Positions 17,035 to 25,438 of a stretch of 32,634 nucleotides of DNA are shown piece after piece. Origin of the DNA: Chryseobacterium gleum (lineage in GTDB: Bacteria > Bacteroidota > Bacteroidia > Flavobacteriales_D > Crocinitomicaceae). A program made the position numbers and the translations under genes. The notes under the pieces are model-generated. The model was not told the DNA's origin. It worked only from the letters and a program-made list of their open reading frames with translations, and did no database searches. Position 1 is the first letter of the stretch, and every line of letters starts with the position of its first letter. Location of the stretch: NCBI GenBank assembly GCA_943326825.2, contig CALPUT020000002.1, forward strand, positions 1 to 32,634, written 5' to 3'.

Positions 17035-17556
17035 ATGGATTTTATACTACAACTTGCATTAATTACTATACCTGCTGGAGCAGTATTATACACTTCAATG
17101 CAATTTCTTAAAAAACAAAATGAAAAAGAATTCATTCATTTGAATAATGACTTAAAAAAAGAACGTCAAAATTTCTTCTTACCTTCTAGAGTTGAATCTT
17201 ATCAAAGAGCTGTTCTTTTAATGGAACGAATTCATCCAAATAGCATCGTTATGCGACTTCACAATCCTGCATTACCAGCTAAAATGTTTCAATCTGAACT
17301 TTTAAAGGCGATTAGAGAAGAATACGATCACAATGTTGCTCAACAGATTTTTATTTCTTTACAAGGATGGGAAATGGTTCGTAATTCAAAAGAAGAAACA
17401 ATTAAAATCATCAATTTAGCTGGTAGTCAAATGGACGTTACATCAATGAGTAGTGATTTAGCAGCTAAAATTTTCGAAATCGTTGCAGAAGTCGGTAAGA
17501 TGCCTACTGAAATCGCTGTAGATTATTTAAAAACTGAACTTCAAAAATTATTCTAA
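17035..17556 (+). CDS. Conserved Bacteroidota membrane-anchored protein (DUF7935-like)
   Basis: A 173-residue protein with one N-terminal membrane segment (about residues 4-24) followed by a hydrophilic, mostly helical domain. The pattern LPSRVESYQRAVLLMERIHPNSIVMR (split around residues 49-75) and the later FISLQGWEMVRNSKEET resemble a conserved family of Bacteroidota proteins without assigned function. It is 11 bases ahead of the glcD-like gene on the same strand. The short N-terminus and lack of cleavage site suggest a cytoplasmic domain anchored in the inner membrane. Confidence 0.75.
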   Translation: MDFILQLALITIPAGAVLYTSMQFLKKQNEKEFIHLNNDLKKERQNFFLPSRVESYQRAVLLMERIHPNSIVMRLHNPALPAKMFQSELLKAIREEYDHNVAQQIFISLQGWEMVRNSKEETIKIINLAGSQMDVTSMSSDLAAKIFEIVAEVGKMPTEIAVDYLKTELQKLF

Positions 17557-17567
17557 TTTAATTAACA

Positions 17568-18965
17568 ATGTATAAAGCAATTGATTCAAACGATATCGCT
17601 TATTTTAAAAGCATTTTAGGAGAAAGATGTTTTACAAATAATGAGTTATTAAAGGAATACGGACATGATGAAACGGAAGATTTATCTTTCATACCTGAAG
17701 TTGTTTTAAAACCTGAAACAGTTGAAGAGGTTGCTTTGATAATGAAATATGCTCATCAACATGCTATACCTGTAACTCCTTCTGGAGCTAGAACAGGCTT
17801 GAGTGGTGGAGCTTTGCCTATAGAAAAAGGAATTGCTTTAACGATGGAGAAATTCAATAAAATAATTGATATTGATGAGAAAAATCTTCAAGTTACAACT
17901 GAGCCTGGAGTAATAACACAGGTGCTACAAAATGCAGTAAAAGAAAAAGGGTTATTTTATCCACCAGATCCAGCAAGTAAAGGAAGTTGCTTCATCGGAG
18001 GTAATGTTTCAGAAAATTCTGGAGGACCAAAAGCTGTAAAATATGGTGTCACTAAAGATTATGTATTAAACCTTGAGGTTGTATTACCGACAGGTGAAGT
18101 AATTTGGACAGGAGCAAATGTTTTAAAAAATTCAACTGGTTATAATTTAACGCAATTGATTGTCGGTAGTGAAGGTACTTTAGCTATAATTACTAAAATT
18201 GTTTTTCGCTTAATTCCACATCCAACAAATGATTTAACTTTATTAGTTCCATTTTTTGATGCCGAAAAAGCGTGTGAAGCAGTTGCTGCAATATTTAGAG
18301 CTGGAATTACTCCAAGTGGATTAGAATTCATGGAAAGAGATGCTTTGATTTGGACGCAAAAATTCACGCAAGACGAGACTATAAAAGTAGCTGATAACCA
18401 TCAAGCACATTTATTAATCGAAGTTGATGGTTTTGACAACGATTTATTGATGCAAGAATGTGAAAAAATCATGTCTGTTCTTGAAAATTTCGAAACTGAT
18501 GAAATCTTATTTGCCGAAAGTCAAGCTCAAAAAGATAGTCTTTGGAGTTTGAGAAGAAAAGTTGGAGAAGCGGTTAAATCTCAATCAATTTATAAAGAAG
18601 AAGACACTGTTGTTCCAAGATTTGAACTTCCCACCCTGTTGCATCATGTTAAACGAATTGGAAATCAATATGGATTTAAATCTGTATGCTACGGTCATGC
18701 TGGGGATGGAAATCTACACATCAATATTATCAAAGGAGATTTATCTGATGAAAAATGGGAAAATGAATTACCAATTGCAATTCGAGAATTGTTCACAGAA
18801 GTTGTAAAACTTGGAGGTACAATTTCAGGCGAACATGGAATTGGACTAGTTCAAAAACCATACATGGACATTGCATTTCCAGATGTTACATTAAATCTCA
18901 TGAAACAAATAAAGTTATTATTTGATCCAAAAAGTATTTTAAATCCTGGGAAGATTTTTGTTTGA
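17568..18965 (+). CDS. FAD-binding oxidase, GlcD-type
   Basis: A 465-residue flavoprotein of the glycolate/D-lactate oxidase family. The PCMH-type FAD domain spans about residues 42-220, with PSGARTGLSGG (71-81), GNVSENSGGPKAVKYG (145-160) and GSEGTLAIIT (200-209). The C-terminal FAD-oxidase domain has GHAGDGNLHINI and GEHGIG (421-426), where conserved histidines contribute to substrate oxidation. It oxidises a 2-hydroxy acid; glycolate and D-lactate are the usual candidates, and the sequence does not decide between them. No GlcE/GlcF partner is adjacent. The next gene is convergent and only 6 bases away. Confidence 0.9.
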   Translation: MYKAIDSNDIAYFKSILGERCFTNNELLKEYGHDETEDLSFIPEVVLKPETVEEVALIMKYAHQHAIPVTPSGARTGLSGGALPIEKGIALTMEKFNKIIDIDEKNLQVTTEPGVITQVLQNAVKEKGLFYPPDPASKGSCFIGGNVSENSGGPKAVKYGVTKDYVLNLEVVLPTGEVIWTGANVLKNSTGYNLTQLIVGSEGTLAIITKIVFRLIPHPTNDLTLLVPFFDAEKACEAVAAIFRAGITPSGLEFMERDALIWTQKFTQDETIKVADNHQAHLLIEVDGFDNDLLMQECEKIMSVLENFETDEILFAESQAQKDSLWSLRRKVGEAVKSQSIYKEEDTVVPRFELPTLLHHVKRIGNQYGFKSVCYGHAGDGNLHINIIKGDLSDEKWENELPIAIRELFTEVVKLGGTISGEHGIGLVQKPYMDIAFPDVTLNLMKQIKLLFDPKSILNPGKIFV

Positions 18966-18971
18966 TAGATT

Positions 18972-19523
18972 TTAATTATTCATAAAATCCATACTACCAC
19001 TTTTCATTTGGTGGTAGGCTCTTGAAAGATAAGCAATCATTACACGCATTGCATCAAAAGCTTCTTCTGTTTCAGCGCTAATCTCTTGTTTTTTCAAGCG
19101 AAGTAATAACTTCATATACAATGCATGAAATACAATTTCAACATGATTCTTATCTTTTAAATTCGATTTGTTTTTAAATTCATCAATGTAAGGAACAGCT
19201 CTTTCATAAACAGCTTTATATTTTTCTTCATTTGATACATTCAAAATTGAATTATGTAAATACGAAATCTCAACCATGATATCCTTCAAATCATTTAAAT
19301 GACCAACTTTTTCAAGTTTTTGATATTGCATTTGAGTTATTATATCAGTATACCATTTTCTATAACTTGATAAAAATGAATCATCTGGCAATTGAGGACT
19401 TACATAATTTTCGATGATGGCTTCTAAATCAAAATGATAGGCACGCACAACATCTTCAATCTGATACATATATAAAACGTATTCAGCAATATTTTCTTTT
19501 AATTTTTGTTGAGCTATGATCAT
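18972..19523 (-). CDS. DUF4924 family protein
   Basis: A 183-residue, almost entirely helical cytosolic protein. It opens MIIAQQKLKENIAEYVLYMY, and later segments such as YMKLLLRLKKQEIS and MIAYLSRAYHQMKSG agree with DUF4924, a Bacteroidota-restricted family without known function. It follows the OmpH-like lipoprotein gene by 5 bases, an arrangement suggesting a shared transcript. Confidence 0.82.
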   Translation of the reverse strand: MIIAQQKLKENIAEYVLYMYQIEDVVRAYHFDLEAIIENYVSPQLPDDSFLSSYRKWYTDIITQMQYQKLEKVGHLNDLKDIMVEISYLHNSILNVSNEEKYKAVYERAVPYIDEFKNKSNLKDKNHVEIVFHALYMKLLLRLKKQEISAETEEAFDAMRVMIAYLSRAYHQMKSGSMDFMNN

Positions 19524-19528
19524 CTAAA

Positions 19529-20134
19529 TTATTTTTTACCCATTTCTTTTTCAATCTCTTCCTGATTTTGATTCAAAAAGGCAGTAAATTCTTTTGTTAC
19601 ATTCATTTTAGGGTTGATGTAATTGAACTGCCCCCCTTTTGCATGAATCATCAAAATATCGATATTATGAAGTTTACAGTATTTCTCACTGAATTTATCA
19701 ATTTTGTTTCCAATTGTTTCCAACTTATCAATTGTTTCTTTTTCCAAACGTGCTCCAGCTTCTTGTTGGTATTTTTCAAATTCTAGTTGTTGATTTTGAA
19801 GATTTGCTTGAATCCCTTCAGACTCCACTTGAGACAACTCATTGTTTTGAGCTCTTTTCATGAAACTATTATAATCGGATTGAATTCTTGCCCCTCTTGT
19901 TTCTAATTCTTTCTGAAGCGCCAATTGCTTTTTAGTTACAATAGCATCTTGTTCTTTATAATATTTAAAATTCAATTTTAAAGAATCTTGATTGTAATAA
20001 GCTATTTTCAATTCTCCAATCTTAGAAGGCAAAACTGATGGAACTGTATTTTCTACTTTCTTATCTTCTTTAGAGCTACATGAAACTATAATTGTTCCAG
20101 CTATAAGTAAACTTGCAATTGATAATTTTGTCAT
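19529..20134 (-). CDS. Skp/OmpH-like outer membrane chaperone, predicted lipoprotein
   Basis: A 201-residue protein with a lipoprotein signal ending IIVSC (Cys19). The OmpH/Skp domain runs from about residue 42 (LKIAYYNQDSL) to 200, with a long coiled-coil rich in Gln, Glu and Lys (about 70-150). Skp-type chaperones hold unfolded outer membrane proteins in the periplasm. Classic Skp has a cleaved signal and is soluble; this one appears lipid-anchored. The residues after the cysteine, SSKEDKK, resemble the charged lipoprotein export signals of Flavobacteriia. It lies between an 82-aa unknown gene (11-base gap) and DUF4924. Confidence 0.88.
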   Translation of the reverse strand: MTKLSIASLLIAGTIIVSCSSKEDKKVENTVPSVLPSKIGELKIAYYNQDSLKLNFKYYKEQDAIVTKKQLALQKELETRGARIQSDYNSFMKRAQNNELSQVESEGIQANLQNQQLEFEKYQQEAGARLEKETIDKLETIGNKIDKFSEKYCKLHNIDILMIHAKGGQFNYINPKMNVTKEFTAFLNQNQEEIEKEMGKK

Positions 20135-20145
20135 TATGTGAATTA

Positions 20146-20394
20146 TTATAGTGAATTAATTGTTTTAAAAGCATCTGCCCAATCTGATCTCATAGAAACA
20201 AATCGCTCAAGTGAATTGTTTAATAGGTTTTCTGTAATCATTTTCTTTACATCTTCTAAACCATTTACATCAGTCTCAGAAATTTTGAAAGTTTGTTCAA
20301 ATTGAGCTAATTCTATTTTTACAATGTATTTTGAATTGTAATTATGAATTTGAATTTTGTATCTTTCGTGCGGTATATCTGCAACTAATCTCAT
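20146..20394 (-). CDS. Small unrecognised protein
   Basis: An 82-residue cytosolic protein that I cannot assign to a family. It begins MRLVADIPHERYKIQIHNYN, has two probable beta strands and then a helical C-terminal half ending FVSMRSDWADAFKTINSL. It has a good promoter directly upstream and lies 11 bases before the OmpH-like gene, so it probably heads the 82-aa/OmpH/DUF4924 transcript. Coding potential is supported by the promoter, tight spacing and amphipathic pattern. Confidence 0.75.
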   Translation of the reverse strand: MRLVADIPHERYKIQIHNYNSKYIVKIELAQFEQTFKISETDVNGLEDVKKMITENLLNNSLERFVSMRSDWADAFKTINSL

Positions 20395-20408
20395 TTGAAC
20401 TTTTTTTA

Positions 20409-20438
20409 CAAAAATAATAGAATAAGTTAATATGACAA
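20409..20438 (-). promoter_or_regulatory. Promoter of the 82-aa/OmpH/DUF4924 unit
   Basis: On the - strand TATTTTTG (20409-20416) matches TAnnTTTG exactly, and TTG (20436-20438) lies 19 bases further upstream as a -33 element. The expected start is only about 8-10 bases before the ATG at 20394, so the transcript has a very short leader. Confidence 0.6.
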
Positions 20439-20475
20439 TGTGAGATTAGAAAAGATATGATTTTGGTAAACAAAA

Positions 20476-20501
20476 AATGCGCCTCATCTGAAGCGCATTT
20501 G
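20476..20501 (-). terminator. Terminator of the SiaC-like gene
   Basis: AAATGCGC and GCGCATTT form an 8-bp stem that can extend with TCA/TGA past a mismatch. On the - strand the stem runs into six T (20473-20478 region). It starts 20 bases beyond the stop of the SiaC-like gene. Confidence 0.88.
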
Positions 20502-20520
20502 GTATGTTTTAAAATTAACC

Positions 20521-20916
20521 TTAAACTGTTAATACTAAATCTGTATATTCTTTAAATTCAAATGGAACTTTAACCATATAAGCATAATCTTGTCCGACTT
20601 CATACATATCTTCATCTGACTCTCTATAATGCCATTCAACCTTTACTTTAAAACCGTTGTCAGACAATTCATTGAGTTTGTAAAGTAAAAAAAGAATTCG
20701 CTTAGAAGAAGATATATTGAAATATTCCAGATCAATCTTAACGATTGTTTTTTGAAAAGGATTCATCAAGTAAGAATCGAACCAAGAAAGAATTGGCCCC
20801 CAAAATTCGTCTGGATTATCTGGAATAGATCTACCCTTAATTTCCATAATACCACTTTGACAATCAAAATGAATCAATGGAGTTTGAGTAGAAGCTTCAA
20901 ATATTAATTTTTCCAT
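20521..20916 (-). CDS. SiaC-like regulatory phosphoprotein (DUF1987)
   Basis: A 131-residue protein of the SiaC/DUF1987 family. Diagnostic segments are FWGPILSWFDSYL (38-50) and VKIDLEYFNISSSKRIL (59-75). The Ser69-Ser71 cluster corresponds to the phospho-acceptor region of P. aeruginosa SiaC. There the phosphorylation state, set by kinase SiaB and phosphatase SiaA, controls the diguanylate cyclase SiaD. No siaA, siaB or siaD gene is adjacent, so partners would be encoded elsewhere. It appears monocistronic, with its own terminator. Confidence 0.88.
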   Translation of the reverse strand: MEKLIFEASTQTPLIHFDCQSGIMEIKGRSIPDNPDEFWGPILSWFDSYLMNPFQKTIVKIDLEYFNISSSKRILFLLYKLNELSDNGFKVKVEWHYRESDEDMYEVGQDYAYMVKVPFEFKEYTDLVLTV

Positions 20917-21060
20917 TCTTTAAATTTGTATGATTATGCAATTTCAATATTATTTTTCTAATACACTAGTTAATTTCTACGAATTATGCTTTTTATTAGA
21001 CTAACACCTTTTTTTATGGAACTAAAATCAAAACAAAGGTTAAAATGTGTTAATTATTGA

Positions 21061-21900
21061 TTAAAATGTATCATTCAAAACGTAATCTGTAATCAATTCA
21101 ATAGGAGAATCGATCATTTTATTTAAAGTCCATCCTTTTTTAATGAATATATTTTTAATTAAATCTGATTGATAAAAACCATATCGACCGATAATTGATA
21201 CTGTTAATGATTCATCTAGTAATATTTCGACATATCGTCTAAAAAAACAAATTAAATTCTCTTCATGAAGTGATACAATTTCATCTAAATGATTTAATTC
21301 AGATAACTTTGAAGCGATTGTTCCAATAAATTGTTTACCGGATTCACCATAAACTGTTGAAATAATTGCATTTCTATCACCCAAAAAATTTGTTAACTGA
21401 ATCGTTAAGTCTTCCGAAAACTCATTATTAAGCAGTTTTTGCAATACTAATTTCCCAAAATGATAACCACTTCCTTCATCCCCCAATAAATAACCAAATC
21501 CTCCATTCATTTGAGTAATATTCTTCCCGTCATATTGACAAACAACAGATCCTGTTCCAAGAATAGCAACAACACCTATGTTATTTCCCAAAGCAGCGTG
21601 ACAAGCACCTTCAATATCTGATAAAATTTCAATGGTCTCAAATCCCCATGATAGGAAAATTTCTTTTAATCGTATTTTATTTTTATCAGAAGAACATCCT
21701 GCACCATAAAAAACAACTTTTGAAGATTTATATTCAGCATGTTTTTCCCAATAGTTAGTATAATCATGCATAAACTGTTCGTCCCATTGTTTTGGATGAA
21801 AAGATGAAGTAGTAAAATGTTTTCGAGCACCAAATGGATCGACATAACACCAATCAGTTTGTGTTCCACCACTATCTGCAATTAAAAATGATTGTCCCAT
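21061..21900 (-). CDS. BadF/BadG/BcrA/BcrD-type ATPase, probable N-acetylglucosamine kinase
   Basis: A 279-residue ASKHA-fold kinase. The phosphate-1 motif is IADSGGTQTDW (7-17), the phosphate-2 motif is AILGTGSVV (112-120), and GGFGYLLGDEGSGYHFG (133-149) is typical of the GlcNAc kinase group. It likely phosphorylates an amino sugar such as GlcNAc recovered from peptidoglycan, although family members differ in substrate. Its start overlaps the Smr gene stop as TAATG, so it is translationally coupled to an unrelated-looking gene. Confidence 0.87.
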   Translation of the reverse strand: MGQSFLIADSGGTQTDWCYVDPFGARKHFTTSSFHPKQWDEQFMHDYTNYWEKHAEYKSSKVVFYGAGCSSDKNKIRLKEIFLSWGFETIEILSDIEGACHAALGNNIGVVAILGTGSVVCQYDGKNITQMNGGFGYLLGDEGSGYHFGKLVLQKLLNNEFSEDLTIQLTNFLGDRNAIISTVYGESGKQFIGTIASKLSELNHLDEIVSLHEENLICFFRRYVEILLDESLTVSIIGRYGFYQSDLIKNIFIKKGWTLNKMIDSPIELITDYVLNDTF

Positions 21901-22457
21901 TAATCTATGTTATAATGAATCTCAACAGTAGTTGCGCCTTTACCATATTCTCTGAAATCGGCATCAAAATATTCAATTCCTTCTTGTTTAGATAAAAACA
22001 AGCGAACTTCATCTTTTAAAACACCTTCACCTACTCCATGAATAACTACAATTTTGCGAATATATTTCGACTTTGCACGTTTGTAAAAGTTCTTGAATTC
22101 TTTTATTTGCTTGCTAAGAATCTCAAAATTCGATAAACCTGAGTGAGAATCCGTAATTTCTTCAATATGTAAATCGATTTCCCAAATATCAATAGGCTTT
22201 TTATAACCTGTCAATTGACCTTTTCTAACAGTATGCTTATTTGAAGAAAAAGAATCATCATCATTTAAAATCAAATCTGCATCGTCAGGTAATTTATAAT
22301 CATTGCCATAAATTCTAACGATTTCATTCAATAGGAATGGACGTTCAAATCCAAATTCATCTTCTACAACACAAGACTTAGAATCAATTAATTTCTTAAT
22401 TACTCCACTCCCCGACTCATATAATAAGCCTACTTTTTCGCCTACATTAAAGTTCAT
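21900..22457 (-). CDS. Smr domain protein
   Basis: A 185-residue protein. The N-terminal ~55 residues, with NVGEKVGLLYESGSGVI, form a small beta-rich region resembling the start of Bacteroidota DUF2027/Smr proteins. A linker follows. The Smr domain (about 90-185) has DLHIEE (95-100), HGVGEGVL (140-147) and GATTVEI (174-180), the motifs of Smr nucleases. Such domains can act on RNA or DNA, and some act in ribosome-collision rescue. It overlaps the M50 protease gene by 11 bases and the kinase gene by 1, in a tightly coupled set. Confidence 0.88.
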   Translation of the reverse strand: MNFNVGEKVGLLYESGSGVIKKLIDSKSCVVEDEFGFERPFLLNEIVRIYGNDYKLPDDADLILNDDDSFSSNKHTVRKGQLTGYKKPIDIWEIDLHIEEITDSHSGLSNFEILSKQIKEFKNFYKRAKSKYIRKIVVIHGVGEGVLKDEVRLFLSKQEGIEYFDADFREYGKGATTVEIHYNID

Positions 22458-23388
22458 TAAAAAAAGCTTTTAGGTCCAAATTCATTACTAAATAAATAGG
22501 CAAAACAAGAGCTGCAATCCAAATCAAAATAGTTATTAATTTAAATATGACAGATGCATCACGAAGCAAAGGTGTTACTAATACATTATTAACTTGACTT
22601 GCTATAATCGGGCTTGTTTCTTCTTCCGGTAATTGATCGACATACATTCTCAATGAAGTAGAGAAAGACAAGATTACTTCTTTTATTTTTGAAAAATCTC
22701 TATTTGAAAGCAATTTATAGGAAACTGTGTAATTTACTTTTTCAGTTTTCAATTCTTTATGAATCTGATAATTCTTCTGAATTGCTCGAACTCTTAATCC
22801 CATTAAGAAACCAAAAATCATGATAATCCATTGATTTAAATATAAACCTATGAGAATCAAAAATAATGAAGAAATAAAAGAAAATATTAACTGAAAAAGT
22901 TCTTGACTTGAATTAACTAATATTCTTAAGATCTGACCGCCATCTAAAGGATCTAAAGGTAATAAATTCATCATGTTCAAGAACAAAAATAAAAACCCTA
23001 TTTCTATAAGTGAAAAAAAATGATTTATTGAACCAATATAAACTAAAACGGAACCAATAATTATACCAGGCAAAGGTCCTGCTAAAATTACTAAAATGCT
23101 TTGTTTTTGTTTGTATTCATCTTTTTTTCCTTGAACAAATGCTCCCATTAATGGAACAAATAAGAGTCTCACATTTTCATATTTAAACAACTTCATCATT
23201 GAAAAATGACCTAATTCGTGGATCAATAACACAATGACCAAATAAATAATAAAATTTAAAGAATCTGAAAAAACCAATAATAATGAAAGCACAAAAAGCA
23301 CAATCGAAAAAACAGTCCTACTACTATTTTTTTTTACTTTTGTTTCTTTAAGATCTGGTTTTTCAGGATAAAAATCGAATGCTTCCAT
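22447..23388 (-). CDS. M50 family membrane metalloprotease (site-2 type)
   Basis: A 313-residue membrane protein. The zinc motif HELGH is at residues 57-61 inside the second hydrophobic segment, and NLLPLDPLDG (141-150) matches NxxPxxxxDG, which gives the third zinc ligand Asp149. Further membrane segments follow (about 165-195 and 285-305). There is no PDZ domain, unlike RseP. Site-2 proteases cleave membrane-embedded regulators; the target is unknown here, although an ECF sigma factor is also in the window far away. Overlaps the Smr gene start by 11 bases. Confidence 0.88.
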   Translation of the reverse strand: MEAFDFYPEKPDLKETKVKKNSSRTVFSIVLFVLSLLLVFSDSLNFIIYLVIVLLIHELGHFSMMKLFKYENVRLLFVPLMGAFVQGKKDEYKQKQSILVILAGPLPGIIIGSVLVYIGSINHFFSLIEIGFLFLFLNMMNLLPLDPLDGGQILRILVNSSQELFQLIFSFISSLFLILIGLYLNQWIIMIFGFLMGLRVRAIQKNYQIHKELKTEKVNYTVSYKLLSNRDFSKIKEVILSFSTSLRMYVDQLPEEETSPIIASQVNNVLVTPLLRDASVIFKLITILIWIAALVLPIYLVMNLDLKAFFNEL

Positions 23389-23426
23389 TTATATAATTAA
23401 GATATATATTGTCTAAAAATTGACGA

Positions 23427-24398
23427 TTATTTTTTTACAAACTGAGCAAAGTCTTTTGCAAAATAAGTTAAAATTCCATCTGCACCTGCTCTACGAATAC
23501 TTAATAGCATTTCAGACATAGTTGCTTCATAATTTAACCAACCATTTTGAGCAGCTGCATATACCATAGCACATTCGCCACTTACATTGTATGCAGTAAT
23601 AGGTGTGTTAAAATTTTCTTTCAATAAATGAATGATATCTAAATAGCATAACGCCGGTTTAACCATAATAAAATCAGCTCCTTCTGCAATATCCAATTCA
23701 GCCTCGATTAAAGCTTCCCGTTTATTCGCAGGATTCATCTGATATGTTTTTTTGTCCCCTAATTTTGGTGCAGAATTCAACGCATCTCGAAAAGGTCCAT
23801 AAAATGCACTTGCATATTTTGCAGTGTAAGACATAATACTTACATCCGTGAATCCATGCCTATCTAGTTCATTTCTTAAATAACCAACTCTTCCATCCAT
23901 CATATCCGAAGGACCAAGAATATCAACACCTGCTTGAGCTTGAGCAATTGACATTTTAGCTAAGATTGGTAAAGTTTTATCATTAACAATACGTCCATCT
24001 TCAACCAAACCATCATGACCGTCTGATGAGTATGGATCCATAGCAACATCACTCATTACAACGATATCTGGAAATTCTGATTTTAATTTTCGAATTGCGT
24101 TTAAATAAAAATTGTCTTCAACATAACTGTAAGATGCAATTTGATCTTTCAAATCATCATTAACAGCAGGGAAAATATCGAATGTTTTTACTCCTAATTC
24201 GATACATTTTTCAATTTCAGGAAGCAACAAATCAATAGACCATCGATAATTATTAGGCAACGATTTAATTTCAGTTTTTATACCTTTACCGTCTTCCAAA
24301 AAAATTGGATAAATCAGATTTTCAACTCCTAATTTAGTTTCTTGAACCATATCGCGAATTGCACTATTCTTTCTATTTCTCCGAGGACGAATATTCAT
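23427..24398 (-). CDS. hemB: Porphobilinogen synthase (delta-aminolevulinate dehydratase)
   Basis: A 323-residue TIM-barrel enzyme that condenses two 5-aminolevulinate molecules to porphobilinogen in heme synthesis. The Schiff-base lysine is in FIMVKPAL (Lys247) and the second active-site lysine in SYTAKYASAFYGPFRDA (Lys194). The metal loop DVAMDPYSSDGHDG (117-130) has Asp and Ala in place of the cysteines of zinc enzymes, so it belongs to the zinc-independent, Mg-type group. It has normal length and appears complete. The gene is 38 bases upstream of the M50 gene and divergent from the lipoprotein operon. Confidence 0.97.
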   Translation of the reverse strand: MNIRPRRNRKNSAIRDMVQETKLGVENLIYPIFLEDGKGIKTEIKSLPNNYRWSIDLLLPEIEKCIELGVKTFDIFPAVNDDLKDQIASYSYVEDNFYLNAIRKLKSEFPDIVVMSDVAMDPYSSDGHDGLVEDGRIVNDKTLPILAKMSIAQAQAGVDILGPSDMMDGRVGYLRNELDRHGFTDVSIMSYTAKYASAFYGPFRDALNSAPKLGDKKTYQMNPANKREALIEAELDIAEGADFIMVKPALCYLDIIHLLKENFNTPITAYNVSGECAMVYAAAQNGWLNYEATMSEMLLSIRRAGADGILTYFAKDFAQFVKK

Positions 24399-24476
24399 TA
24401 CTTTCTATTTTACCACAGTAAATATAATGAATAATAAAACCTTCAAATTCATTTTCAATATTTTTTTCAAAACAAT

Positions 24477-24508
24477 TTTAGTTTTAAAAAGAATATTTAT
24501 TAATTTTA
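24477..24508 (+). promoter_or_regulatory. Possible promoter of the lipoprotein/ABC operon
   Basis: TAATTTTA (24501-24508), one mismatch from TAnnTTTG, follows TTTAG (24477-24481) by 19 bases. It lies 28 bases before the ATG at 24537. The match is incomplete, so it is only a suggestion. Confidence 0.3.
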
Positions 24509-24536
24509 GCAGAACAAAAAGACAATTCGCACACTT

Positions 24537-25421
24537 ATGAAATTAAATTTTAATAAAATAGCTACTATTATTTTAGGTGGATTTATTATTGCATCATGTA
24601 ATGGATCTTCCGATAAAAATGAAATCGACAAAGACGTTCTTGATCCTAACAGCTCTATTAATACTAATTTCGACGGTAAACTTTTCAGTATTCCTTCACC
24701 TATACAAATGTCCCTTTTACTAAAGGAGGCAAATATACCATTTAAAGAATCTTTATTGAATCAAACTGATAAAAGCAAAAATTACACAACTGAGTATAAA
24801 CAAGCTTTAAATCTAGGTATTTACGGTACAGATTTAGGTTACGCTTCAATTAACGAACAGAATGGAATTGCATTGAAATACTTATCAGTTGTTGAAGGAC
24901 TAACTTCTAAATTAGGATTAGAAGGTGCTTTCGATAAAAATTTCATGACTCGTTTTGAAAAATACCATACTAACAAGGATTCAGTTATGGGTATTATATC
25001 AGATGCTTTTAGAAAAGGTGATAACTTCCTGAAAAATGCAAAAAGAAAATCTACCTCTTCTTTAATTTTAGCAGGTGGATGGATTGAATCAATGAATTTT
25101 GCTTGTAAATTAAATAGCATTAAAGAAAATCAAAATATAATAAACAGAATTGGAGAACAGCAACAAACTTTAACTTCATTAATTGATATCTTAGTTGAAT
25201 ACAATTCAAATAAGTCGAATGATGAATTGATCGCTGATTTAAATGAATTAAAAACAATTTATGACAAAGTTGTTATTGATTATCAATTTGTAGCACCAAA
25301 AACAGATGAAGTTAAAAAAGAAACTACTCTTCAACACTCTTACAAAGTAAAAATTGACAAAGAAGTTCTAGCTGAAATTGAATCAAAAATTAGTGCAATT
25401 AGAGCTAAAATAACTAACTAA
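24537..25421 (+). CDS. Predicted lipoprotein of unknown function
   Basis: A 294-residue lipoprotein. The signal peptide has a hydrophobic core at about residues 8-20 and a lipobox ending IIASC (Cys21). The residues after it, NGSSDKNEIDKD, are charged, as in Flavobacteriia surface-export signals. The mature protein is largely helical, with repeated Leu-rich amphipathic stretches and the block LNLGIYGTDLGYASINEQ near residues 91-108. I do not recognise a named domain, though similar proteins seem widespread in Bacteroidota. It is first in a three-gene operon, 17 bases before the secreted-protein gene. Confidence 0.85.
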   Translation: MKLNFNKIATIILGGFIIASCNGSSDKNEIDKDVLDPNSSINTNFDGKLFSIPSPIQMSLLLKEANIPFKESLLNQTDKSKNYTTEYKQALNLGIYGTDLGYASINEQNGIALKYLSVVEGLTSKLGLEGAFDKNFMTRFEKYHTNKDSVMGIISDAFRKGDNFLKNAKRKSTSSLILAGGWIESMNFACKLNSIKENQNIINRIGEQQQTLTSLIDILVEYNSNKSNDELIADLNELKTIYDKVVIDYQFVAPKTDEVKKETTLQHSYKVKIDKEVLAEIESKISAIRAKITN

Positions 25422-25438
25422 TTAAAAAAATAAATACG

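Noticed and set aside
18993..19016. Stem CTACCAC/GTGGTAG as a terminator for the glcD-like gene
   Set aside because: It lies inside the DUF4924 coding end and has no T run on either strand.
20921..20928. + strand TAAATTTG as a promoter for a second small RNA at 20930-21040
   Set aside because: The box matches, but no terminator hairpin or gene follows on the + strand; chance in AT-rich DNA is more likely.
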